From: Dyella_B nitratireducens
Lineage (GTDB): Bacteria; Pseudomonadota; Gammaproteobacteria; Xanthomonadales; Rhodanobacteraceae
Reading direction: 5' to 3'
Assembly (NCBI RefSeq): GCF_049532905.1
Contig: NZ_CP064032.1
Location: forward strand, 1,426,001-1,490,000
Length of the DNA: 64,000 nucleotides
Within the stretch, counting starts at the first letter, position 1. Each line of letters opens with the position of its first letter. The notes beneath the pieces were generated by a model, which saw only the letters and a list, made by a program, of their open reading frames with translations, was not told the origin of the DNA and did no database searches. Of this stretch, positions 43,681 through 51,394 are shown piece after piece. Both the position numbers and the translations under genes were made by a program.

Positions 43681-45225
43681 TCAAATGAGCCCCAATTCGG
43701 TTGCGCGGGAGACGGCCTCGGCGCGGTTCTTGGACGACAGCTTGATGAAGATGTGCTTGGCATGCGACTTCACGGTCTCCGGCGTGATCTGCAATTCGCG
43801 AGCGATCAATTTGTTGGATAAGCCTAAGCTCATCAACCGTAGGATAATCGCCTCGCGCGTACTTAGGGATTCCACCAGGCGGTGGTTGATTCTGAATTTC
43901 TTGCGGGCGGGAACACGTACTTCCGGCGCCGTGAGCAGGCGTCCGACGTAAGGACCTAGATGACCGAGCTTCCCCGCCTCGGAGGATCGCCAAAGCTGCT
44001 TGAGAGGCGTTTCGATCAACGGCATGTCATCCAGGAAACTGCGGAAAAGCCCGGCGCTGGCGCCCTGATGCAAGGCGGCAAGCAATTCTTCGTGGGCGCG
44101 CGCCGTCTCGCCGATGGCATGGAGCGCACTTGAAAGCAGAATGGTCAGCTTGACCACCAGCGCAGGGTGATTGCGGTCCAGCGCCGCGTTGCGCAGATCT
44201 TCAAGCGAGCGGGCCGTACCCGGACCAGGCCCGTTCGCCAGTTGCAGGCGAAGCCGGGCCATTTGCAAAGGCCACGCTTCGATGTCCTTGGGACGAATCT
44301 TTGCATCGACGCTGCCCAAATAAAGATACAGGTGTTGCAGGGCTGCCTCGGCAAGATCGACACGTTCGTCTTGAAGGCGCAACGCCACTTCTTCCGCCTT
44401 GCAGCGAAGCACCAGCCTGGGCCAGCGGCGTTCCCTACCTATTTCTTCGCCACGGTGCAGGAGCAGCAATGCCATGTTCTGGCTGCCTCGTGCGGCGGCA
44501 ATTTTTGCGGAAAGCACGTAGGCGATGAGTGCACTCTCGATCGCGCCGCTCTCTTCGATGGCCGTGAGCCGTCCTCGCAGCAGCGTATCGGCCTCGTCCA
44601 CGGCGCCGGCTTCGTAGTGCAACTGCGCCAGTACAGCGGTGGGAAGCAGCGATGCGTACGTATTTGCCGTGGTCGACTTGTGGCACAAGAGCAAGGCGTC
44701 CCGGGCCAGACGTTCGGCCAGCTTGAATCGAAGCTGCTCGGCTTCCGCCGTGGCCTCGATGGATAGGTTGACGATGGCCGTCAGCAGCGACATGGCATGG
44801 CTGCGCGGCGCTTTGCCCCACGACAGCTCATAGAACGGCATGAAGTCGCGCGCCCGCCAAAGACAAAATTTCTTCACGACTTCAAGCATGGACCGGTACC
44901 GCGCGCCGGTACCGCGTGCCGACACCGATTGAACGCGACGCATGGCTTCATCGATATCGTCTTGCCAGAGGCTTCCGATGGCCAGCAGCGTTTCGACTTC
45001 ATCATGCGGAAAGTAGAAGCTGAAACGATGTTGTTGCAGATAGGCATGACGCAGCATGGTCGTGACTGCGACCGCGTCGGTTCCATTCATCGTGCTCACG
45101 GCATACCAGGCAGCATCCAGCAGATTTCTGAGCGCCTCATCAGGATTGTCGAAGTCGTGCCAATCCTGCACCCATCCCAGATGGGCAGGCGCGGTCGCGC
45201 TGTGTGCAACAGGAAAGAGATTCAT
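43681..45225 (-). CDS. LuxR-type regulator with TPR-like N-terminus, no ATPase
   Basis: A 514-residue protein. The C-terminal 60 residues are a LuxR/GerE helix-turn-helix (LSTREAIILRLMSLGLSNKL, then ITPETVKSHAKHIFIKLSSK). The preceding 440 residues are helical repeats resembling the sensor half of MalT-type regulators, but no Walker A motif is present. The frame is open to 45339; the ATG at 45225 has GGAGGG in front. It is directly upstream of the winged-helix/AAA regulator, so the two may work together. Confidence 0.85.
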   Translation of the reverse strand: MNLFPVAHSATAPAHLGWVQDWHDFDNPDEALRNLLDAAWYAVSTMNGTDAVAVTTMLRHAYLQQHRFSFYFPHDEVETLLAIGSLWQDDIDEAMRRVQSVSARGTGARYRSMLEVVKKFCLWRARDFMPFYELSWGKAPRSHAMSLLTAIVNLSIEATAEAEQLRFKLAERLARDALLLCHKSTTANTYASLLPTAVLAQLHYEAGAVDEADTLLRGRLTAIEESGAIESALIAYVLSAKIAAARGSQNMALLLLHRGEEIGRERRWPRLVLRCKAEEVALRLQDERVDLAEAALQHLYLYLGSVDAKIRPKDIEAWPLQMARLRLQLANGPGPGTARSLEDLRNAALDRNHPALVVKLTILLSSALHAIGETARAHEELLAALHQGASAGLFRSFLDDMPLIETPLKQLWRSSEAGKLGHLGPYVGRLLTAPEVRVPARKKFRINHRLVESLSTREAIILRLMSLGLSNKLIARELQITPETVKSHAKHIFIKLSSKNRAEAVSRATELGLI

Positions 45226-45587
45226 GCATCCGCCCTCCGACCGCCGTGAAGGAAGCTGAAGCGGGACCCGTCCTGCTTCAGCTGCGTACGCTGTCGGGGT
45301 GATTGCTGCTACACGCCCAGCGCCAAAAGTACTCATCACCTAATTCACCTAGCAGACCATTGAATCGTCCAGCGTGTGATGCGTCTTTTTATGCAGGACA
45401 TTAGGCGAGATGACGCGCCTTGTCGTGAAATTCAGGTTTTGGCTTGGTCTTCTTTTGGTTTTTTGGTGAACCAGCGGCAGGGCGCGGAATGAAACGGGTG
45501 CAGCGGTAATCATCACCGTTTTTACTCCGGTGGGATGTCCCCCTGATTAGGTACTTTTGATCAAGCGCCCACGTTTCGTGGAACGCT
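45226..45587. other. 362-bp intergenic region between regulators
   Basis: No convincing gene. A short hairpin CCACG-TTT-CGTGG (45569-45581) lies just downstream of the response regulator stop at 45588 and could end its transcript, but no T-run follows. The LuxR gene promoter should be here. Confidence 0.5.
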
Positions 45588-46235
45588 TTACGGTTGTGAT
45601 TCCATGAAGCCGCGACGGATCGCAATCATCACGGCGTGCGTGCGGTCCTCGGCGCCCAGTTTGCTCATGATGCTTTTCATGCGCGCCTTGACGGTGTCTT
45701 CCGAAATGCACAGGGCCGTGGCGATGGCACGATTGCTGTGGCCTTCGGCCACCAGCTTCAACACGCCGACTTCGCGTTCCGTCAGTCCTTCCTGCCCGGT
45801 ATGGCTGGCGATCTCCTGGGCGACTTCGGGCGCCATGGTGTGACGCCCGCAAAGCGCACTGCGAACCGCCTTGATGATTTCATCGCGGCGCGCCGTCTTG
45901 AGCAGATAAGACGTCGCGCCAAGCGTAAAGGCACGTACCACCCGCGCGTCGCCGGGAAACGTAGTGAGCACGATGATGGTGGCGTCGGGAAATTCGCTGC
46001 GGATGGTCGTGATGGCTTGCAGGCCGTCGACATCCGGCATCTGCAGATCGATCAGCATGATGTCGGGTAGCAGCTTGTGGAATTGCTCGATCGCTTCCCG
46101 GCCATCGGCCGCCTCGCCAACCACCTCCATATCCGGCTCTTGTTCAATGACCGCGCGCAGCCCATCGCGCATGACCGGATGGTCATCCACGACGAGAATT
46201 CCATACCTTTCCTTTTTCTCGTTCAAACCATCCAC
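45588..46235 (-). CDS. NarL/FixJ-family response regulator
   Basis: A 215-residue response regulator. The receiver domain has the acidic pair VVDDHP, phosphorylatable D63 (IMLIDLQMPD) and the conserved Lys in YLLKTA. The LuxR-type helix-turn-helix occupies about 150-215 (LTEREVGVLKLVAEGHSNRA...ISEDTVKARMKSI). The start appears to be GTG. No histidine kinase is adjacent. The HisKA_3 propeller sensor at 57410-60463 is of the type that pairs with this family and is a possible partner. Confidence 0.92.
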   Translation of the reverse strand: MDGLNEKKERYGILVVDDHPVMRDGLRAVIEQEPDMEVVGEAADGREAIEQFHKLLPDIMLIDLQMPDVDGLQAITTIRSEFPDATIIVLTTFPGDARVVRAFTLGATSYLLKTARRDEIIKAVRSALCGRHTMAPEVAQEIASHTGQEGLTEREVGVLKLVAEGHSNRAIATALCISEDTVKARMKSIMSKLGAEDRTHAVMIAIRRGFMESQP

Positions 46236-46459
46236 CTGGAAGAATATTTATTAAAAACAATATCTTGATAGGTCATGACAGACCCTGGTCGATGGGGACT
46301 ATGCGCTGCGCAAACGGTGACTTCAATGCTCGAAAGGGTAATTCGGGAGCCCTTCCACGTGCATGCGAAAAGCACATCTGCGCGCAAAAATTTGCAAGAA
46401 AACCATCGGCTGCCAGGCGTAGCGTAAGGTCCGCGTACGTTTAATGAGGGGCCGCAACC

Positions 46460-46723
46460 ATGACTATCGAAGGCAGTGTGGCGTCATGGCCGTCACGCAA
46501 GGTGGGCGCCTCGGTCCTGAATCAAGCAGTCGATATCGCCTTTCTCCATATCTCGCAATTGGCCTCGGCGATAGAGGGCGATCCGTCGCGCGTCAGGGAG
46601 TGGTACCGATCGGTGTGTATCCGGGAACTTGGCGACATGACTGCGCAGCAGCTTGTCAGGCAGGGTAGTGCAGACCTGGTGATCGGTTTTCTACGTTCCA
46701 TCCTGCGCGGGGAGCGCCATTGA
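46460..46723 (+). CDS. Small protein resembling the MbcA/ParS/Xre antitoxin C-terminal domain
   Basis: An 87-residue protein with GAGGGG before its ATG. The second half (REWYRSVCIRELGDMTAQQL, then VRQGSADLVIGFLRSILRGE) has the pattern of DUF2384: an early Trp, then a TxxxLV..G core and a C-terminal L..I..G helix. That domain binds RES-type toxins in MbcA/ParS/Xre antitoxins. No Xre helix-turn-helix is visible in the short N-terminus, and no toxin gene is adjacent. The next gene, 4 bases downstream, encodes a similar small protein. The assignment is by eye and uncertain. Confidence 0.5.
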   Translation: MTIEGSVASWPSRKVGASVLNQAVDIAFLHISQLASAIEGDPSRVREWYRSVCIRELGDMTAQQLVRQGSADLVIGFLRSILRGERH

Positions 46724-46727
46724 AGGT

Positions 46728-47012
46728 ATGCGTAACATAGACCCGTTCAAGGATATGGTGGTGCGGCTGGAAGAGATCCACGCGACGCACGAACAAATCG
46801 CGCTGGCTGCATTTTCTGTGCTGGAAGAGCGGCTGGGCAATTTATCCAGCATGTTGGTCATTGGCCTGGGCGACAGGACACGCGCCGTGCGGTGGATGTG
46901 CACGCGCCATCGGGACCTGGATGGACGAAATGCATACCAGGTTATCGCCGATGGCGAGGAAGACCGTCTTTGGGACGTCGTGCAAGGCTTGTGCGGAACG
47001 CCGGAGCTTTGA
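46728..47012 (+). CDS. Small protein resembling the MbcA/ParS/Xre antitoxin C-terminal domain
   Basis: A 94-residue protein. Its C-terminal 45 residues (RAVRWMCTRHRDLDGRNAYQ, then VIADGEEDRLWDVVQGLCG) follow the DUF2384 pattern W(L/M)...L.G..A.Q.I..GE...V...L..., and weakly match the preceding gene. The N-terminal half is helical and has no clear DNA-binding motif. The two genes are 4 bases apart and likely form an operon. Both lack a neighbouring RES or other toxin, so they might be stand-alone antitoxin-like or regulatory proteins. Confidence 0.5.
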   Translation: MRNIDPFKDMVVRLEEIHATHEQIALAAFSVLEERLGNLSSMLVIGLGDRTRAVRWMCTRHRDLDGRNAYQVIADGEEDRLWDVVQGLCGTPEL

Positions 47013-47122
47013 TCTGCGCGAACAGCGTGGCGTAGGTTTCCGGCCTTTGCCGTCACGTTTATCCAAGATCGCCCGAACCACGAATGTCATAGTTCGTTCG
47101 ACATTCATCCGGGAAGGGCCAC

Positions 47123-47926
47123 ATGAAAAGCCGTTTTTTCGCCCCCCTTACGCCTCGCGGGCTCTCCAGCATCTCCCCGTCACCGCCTTGGCACTATGCC
47201 GGCGACTTTCTCGTCATCGATTTTTGGGCGCGTCCCGAAGCCGTCACCTCGCTTCTGCCTGAGGAGTTACAGGCCGATGCCAAGGCGGAAGGACATGCAC
47301 AGGCGTATTTCATCGATTGGCAATTCACCGGCGAGCACGATGAGTTTCTCAATCCGGCGCGTTATCAGTACCGGGAATTTTTCATACTCGTGGATGCGTC
47401 ATTCAACGGCAAGCCGGTTGCGTATTGCCCCTATATCTTCGTCGACAACGATGCGGCGGTCGCGCGTGGCTGGGCGCAGGGCTTCCCCAAGCGGCTTGGT
47501 TCGGTTTTCCAGACGCGCCTGTTTGCTGCGAGTGGCCCCGCATCACCCAAGCTTGCGCCCGGAGGCCGATTTGGCGCGAGCGCATCGACCAGTGGACAGA
47601 GGATTGCGCGGGGCATCGTGACGCTCGAAAAAGCCGTGACGGATCTCGCTGCGCTGGCTTCGCGTCCCACGATCAACATGCGTCACTTTCCTCGACTGGC
47701 AGCGGGGCAATGGGAGCGTCCGGCCGTGCATGAGCTGGTGGAGTCCGTGATGGACAACTTCACGGTGGCTGATGCATGGATGGGGAAGGGCGAGTTGACG
47801 TTGCCGGAGTGCGAAGGCGAGGAACTGTCGGATCTTGCACCGGTGCGTTGCGGTAATGGGTATCGCATGTCGGTGTCGTATGACGTGACGGATCTGAAGA
47901 CGTTGGTGGATCATTCTGTGAAGTAA
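47123..47926 (+). CDS. Acetoacetate decarboxylase-family protein
   Basis: A 267-residue protein with GGGAAGGG before its ATG. GFPKRLGSVFQTRL supplies the conserved lysine of acetoacetate decarboxylases (GFPK), which forms a Schiff base with the substrate. Earlier, YQYREFFILVDASFNGKPVA corresponds to the family's conserved EY.E segment. The family includes true acetoacetate decarboxylases and many relatives acting on other ketones or aldehydes, so the exact reaction is open. It is not in an obvious operon. Confidence 0.85.
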   Translation: MKSRFFAPLTPRGLSSISPSPPWHYAGDFLVIDFWARPEAVTSLLPEELQADAKAEGHAQAYFIDWQFTGEHDEFLNPARYQYREFFILVDASFNGKPVAYCPYIFVDNDAAVARGWAQGFPKRLGSVFQTRLFAASGPASPKLAPGGRFGASASTSGQRIARGIVTLEKAVTDLAALASRPTINMRHFPRLAAGQWERPAVHELVESVMDNFTVADAWMGKGELTLPECEGEELSDLAPVRCGNGYRMSVSYDVTDLKTLVDHSVK

Positions 47927-48015
47927 GGTACTGGATGATCCGCTTCACAAGGATCGAATCTCAGTCATGCTGGCTTTCGCCCGCTGCTGTCCCGGGAAGT
48001 TTCGTAGCACCTCAC

Positions 48016-48085
48016 CGTCATTCCGGCGAAGGCCGGAATCCATCGCCAGTACGAAGCGTGGATTCCGGCCTTCGCCGGAATGACG
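48016..48085. repeat. CATTCCGGCG palindromic repeat, short form
   Basis: A 70-bp inverted repeat in the convergent gap between the decarboxylase-family gene and poxB. A preceding stretch (GGGAAGTTTCGTAGCACCTC) also occurs before the copy at 15371 and, reversed, near 8590 and 21460. It could end transcription in both directions. Confidence 0.9.
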
Positions 48086-48141
48086 ACGTGGCAAATGGGG
48101 GGCTTTATGGTGGCGGCGATGCAATCGTTAGCGCTACGCCA

Positions 48142-49860
48142 TCACCGCAACAAATTCACCTTCGCCAAATCCACCAATTGGCTACCACGCCCATCCAACA
48201 CCGCCTTGATCATGAACAACCCAAACTTGTAAGCCTCATCGAATGTCGTCTTCGGCGGCATCGCCAATTCCTGCCGTGCACTGACCACATCGACCAGGGC
48301 AGGGCCTTTATGCGAAAACGCTTCGACCAGCGCTGCATGAAGATCCTCGGCGCGTTCCACACGAATCCCTTTCACACCGACGGCATTGGCCATTTGCGCA
48401 AAGTTGGGGTTGACCAGGTCGCAGCCGGTATCGAGAAAGCCGTTGGCCTTCATTTCCATCTCGACAAAGCCCAGCGTGCCGTTGTTCAACAGCACGATTT
48501 TGACGGGCAGATCCAGCTGCGTCAGTGACAGAAAATCACCCATCATCATCGCGAAGCCACCGTCGCCGGACATCGAGATCACCTGGCGGTCAGGGCAGGC
48601 GACCTGGGCGCCGATGGCATGCAGCATGGCGTTGGCCATGGAACCGTGATTGAACGAGCCGACGATGCGGCGCTTGCCGTTGACCTTGAGGTAGCGCGCC
48701 GTCCACAAGATCGGCGAGCCGACATCGCAGGTAAAGATGGCATCCTCCGTCGCCAATTCACTGACCAGCTTCGTCACGTACTGGGGATGGATGATGTCGC
48801 TGCCACGCCGCGGATCGGCCAGTTCGTCGAGGCCTTTGCGTGCCTCCTTGTAATGCGCGAGCGAAGCATCGAGATGGCTGGAATCCATCTTCTCCGGGAT
48901 AGATGGAAGCAGCATCTGCAGTGTTTCGCGCACGTCGCCGATCAAGCCAAGGTCGAGTGGGCAGCGGTTGCCGAGTGCTTCGGGGCGCACATCGATCTGC
49001 GCAACCTTGGCGTTCTTGGGAAAAAATTGGCGGTAAGGGAAGTCGGTGCCAAGCAACAGCAGCGTGTCGCAATCCTTCATGGCGGCATAGCCCGATGAAA
49101 AGCCGACCAATCCGGTCATGCCGACATCATAAGGATTGTCATATTCCATGTATTCCTTGCCACGCAGCGTATGCACGATCGGCGCCTTGAGACGTCGCGC
49201 CAGTTCCACGACTTCGTCGTGCGCGCCAGCGCAGCCGGCGCCGCAGAAGATGGTGACGCGCGTGGCGTCCTTGAGCAGACCGGTAAGCCGCTTCAGATCT
49301 TTCAGCGACGGATGCAGAATCGGTTTGGTCGGCAGCACCCAGCGAGGCGCTTCGGCGACGGCCTCCCGCAACGACACGTCTCCTGGAATAACCACGACAG
49401 CCACGCCGCGTCGTGCAACCGCCGCGCGCATGGCGCGGCCCAGTATCTGCGGAAGCTGCTGCGGGTTGGAGACAAGTTCCGCATAGTGGCTGCATTCCTT
49501 GAACAGAATCTCCGGATGCGTGGCCTGGAAGTAATCGATGCCGATTTCGCTGCTGGGAATATGCGAGGCAATCGCCAACACCGGCACGCCACTGCGATGG
49601 CAGTCGAACAAGCCGTTGATGAGATGAAGATTGCCGGGGCCGCAGCTGCCGGCGCAGACCGCCAGTTCGCCGGTCAGGTGCGCTTCGGCACCGGCGGCAA
49701 AGGCTGCGGCTTCCTCGTGGCGCACATGCAGCCATTCGATCGCGTTGCGGCGGAAAGCGTCGGTCATGCCATTGAGCGAATCACCGACAACGCCATACAC
49801 GTGCTTGATGCCTGCCTGCTGGAAAACTTTGGCGACGTATTCGGCGGATGACATGGCCAT
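48142..49860 (-). CDS. poxB: Pyruvate:quinone oxidoreductase PoxB
   Basis: A 572-residue enzyme, the same length as E. coli PoxB, that oxidises pyruvate to acetate and CO2 and passes electrons to ubiquinone at the inner membrane. The catalytic Glu50 is in WLHVRHEEAAAFAAGAEA, the TPP site in GDGGFAMMMGDF...LNNGTLGFVEMEMK, and the membrane-binding tail GRGSQLVDLAKVNLLR closely follows PoxB. ATG at 49860 has AGGGAG upstream; the frame is open to 49884. It is divergent from the cyoABCD operon and is a paralogue of the gene at 32689-34398. Confidence 0.93.
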   Translation of the reverse strand: MAMSSAEYVAKVFQQAGIKHVYGVVGDSLNGMTDAFRRNAIEWLHVRHEEAAAFAAGAEAHLTGELAVCAGSCGPGNLHLINGLFDCHRSGVPVLAIASHIPSSEIGIDYFQATHPEILFKECSHYAELVSNPQQLPQILGRAMRAAVARRGVAVVVIPGDVSLREAVAEAPRWVLPTKPILHPSLKDLKRLTGLLKDATRVTIFCGAGCAGAHDEVVELARRLKAPIVHTLRGKEYMEYDNPYDVGMTGLVGFSSGYAAMKDCDTLLLLGTDFPYRQFFPKNAKVAQIDVRPEALGNRCPLDLGLIGDVRETLQMLLPSIPEKMDSSHLDASLAHYKEARKGLDELADPRRGSDIIHPQYVTKLVSELATEDAIFTCDVGSPILWTARYLKVNGKRRIVGSFNHGSMANAMLHAIGAQVACPDRQVISMSGDGGFAMMMGDFLSLTQLDLPVKIVLLNNGTLGFVEMEMKANGFLDTGCDLVNPNFAQMANAVGVKGIRVERAEDLHAALVEAFSHKGPALVDVVSARQELAMPPKTTFDEAYKFGLFMIKAVLDGRGSQLVDLAKVNLLR

Positions 49861-50478
49861 GGTAGAGGTCTCCCTGGGTGGCAAGTTGCGGGCGCGGCAA
49901 ATCGGCGTTCAAGGCAATACCGATGAGCACATAGACGTTAGCGCCACGGGGCGCTGCCGGCTTGTACGCATTTGACGGGCTATGGATCAAACACACCGGT
50001 GTCATCAAGACATCATGTGTGGCGCTGGTTAATTGAGGGTTCGATGTCTGAAGTTTTCCAGCATTTTTGAGCGGATCGAAAGTGAGCTATCCACCGCTAA
50101 AAGCTCCAGTTTTTCCTTGTTGTCATTCCGGCGAAGGCCGGAATCCATGCTTCGCACTGGCGATGGATTCCGGCCTTCGCCGGAATGACGATTCGGTAAT
50201 TTCGATGATCAGGGTTAGCCGAATGATTTCATTGAGACCATCGAGTGAAAACGTACAGAAACCTCGGGCGCGGTGTCGTATCCGTTCCTTGCCGAACGTT
50301 TTCGTCCAAGATCATTCGGACACGGCCACCTATCGTTCATCCACCCATAACGATCGCGTGGCACGGCGACAGCCTTCACGCGAAATCCGTTGCGACGCCT
50401 CCGTTCTCCGAAGCTGCCAAGTTCGGTGAGGCCAACGTGTCGGTATGCGGAGATGGGATCGTGTGTCGGAGACCGAGC
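49861..50478. other. 618-bp divergent region between poxB and cyoA
   Basis: Contains one short-form palindromic repeat (50121-50190) and must hold the poxB and cyo promoters. The frame that opens at 50245 and runs into cyoA has no similarity before 50479. No recognisable operator was seen. Confidence 0.55.
50121..50190. repeat. CATTCCGGCG palindromic repeat, short form
   Basis: A 70-bp inverted repeat (TGTCATTCCGGCGAAGGCC ... CTTCGCCGGAATGACG), very close to the copies at 8505-8574 and 48016-48085. Confidence 0.9.
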
Positions 50479-51393
50479 ATGCCGTTGCCAAATGCGTCAA
50501 AAACCATACTCAGAGTAGGCGCAGCCATGTCGTGCGTATGGCTTGCGGCCTGTCATGAAGGCGTGTTGGTCCCTAAAGGACCGGTTGGAGCAGAAGAAAA
50601 GCAACTGCTCCTGGAGGCGCTCATCCCCATGTTGATGGTCATTACGCCCATCATCCTGCTGACGCTGTGGTTCGCTTGGTGGTTTCGCGCCGGCAATGCG
50701 CGTGCGAAGTACAAGCCGCGTTGGGAGTATTCCGGTTATGTGGAATTTTCCATATGGATGATTCCCCTGCTGGTCATCCTGTTTCTTGGCAGTCTCGCCT
50801 GGGTAGGCGCACATCAGAACGATCCCTATAAACCGCTGGCCTCGAACCGGAAGCCGATGACGGTGGACGTGGTGGCGATGGACTGGCGCTGGCTCTTCAT
50901 CTATCCCGACCAGGGCGTTGCCAGCGTCAACGAGCTGGCCATTCCTGTCGGTACGCCGATTTCCTTGCGGCTTACGTCGGCAACCGTGATGAATTCATTC
51001 TTCGTGCCGCAACTCGGCGGCCAGATTTACGCCATGCCCGGCATGGAGACGAAGCTGTCGTTGCTGGCGGATGAGCCGGGAAATTACCGCGGATTGTCGG
51101 CGCAATTCAGTGGCGATGGATTCTCCGACATGCACTTTCAGGTGCTGGCCACGGATGACAAGGCGTTCAACGCCTGGCTCGATCACGTCAAGGCGCAAGG
51201 TGCGGCCCTGGATGACGCCACCTACAACCAGCTCGTTGCCAGGCACCGTACGGGAAACGTCGTTTATTACGCTTCGATCGCACAAGACCTGTTTACCCAC
51301 GCGATCGACAGCGCAACCAGACGACCCGTTGCAGTCACTGCGTCACCGGCGCAGGCCGGCGTGACGCTTACCGCAGGCCCCACGGAGCGCTGA
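50479..51393 (+). CDS. cyoA: Cytochrome bo3 ubiquinol oxidase subunit II
   Basis: A 304-residue lipoprotein subunit. The ATG at 50479 (MPLPNASKTI) has GGAG upstream and starts a signal peptide ending in the lipobox WLAAC. Two transmembrane helices follow (ALIPMLMVITPIILLTLWFA, WMIPLLVILFLGSLAWVGA), then the periplasmic cupredoxin domain. CuA ligands are missing (VPQLGGQIYAMPGMETKL has no Cys), as expected for a quinol oxidase. It starts the cyoABCD operon, which pumps protons while reducing oxygen with ubiquinol. Confidence 0.96.
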   Translation: MPLPNASKTILRVGAAMSCVWLAACHEGVLVPKGPVGAEEKQLLLEALIPMLMVITPIILLTLWFAWWFRAGNARAKYKPRWEYSGYVEFSIWMIPLLVILFLGSLAWVGAHQNDPYKPLASNRKPMTVDVVAMDWRWLFIYPDQGVASVNELAIPVGTPISLRLTSATVMNSFFVPQLGGQIYAMPGMETKLSLLADEPGNYRGLSAQFSGDGFSDMHFQVLATDDKAFNAWLDHVKAQGAALDDATYNQLVARHRTGNVVYYASIAQDLFTHAIDSATRRPVAVTASPAQAGVTLTAGPTER

Positions 51394-51394
51394 T

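Noticed and set aside
45569..45581. Hairpin downstream of the response regulator as intrinsic terminator
   Set aside because: The stem is only 5 bp and no T-run follows on the minus strand, so it is mentioned but not called as a terminator.
45401..45625. 74-codon minus-strand frame after the response regulator
   Set aside because: It overlaps the end of the regulator gene, has no ribosome site and no recognisable family.
8505..50190. The regularly occurring palindromes, considered as a CRISPR array
   Set aside because: Copies are kilobases apart, palindromic and without unique spacers of constant length; no cas genes.
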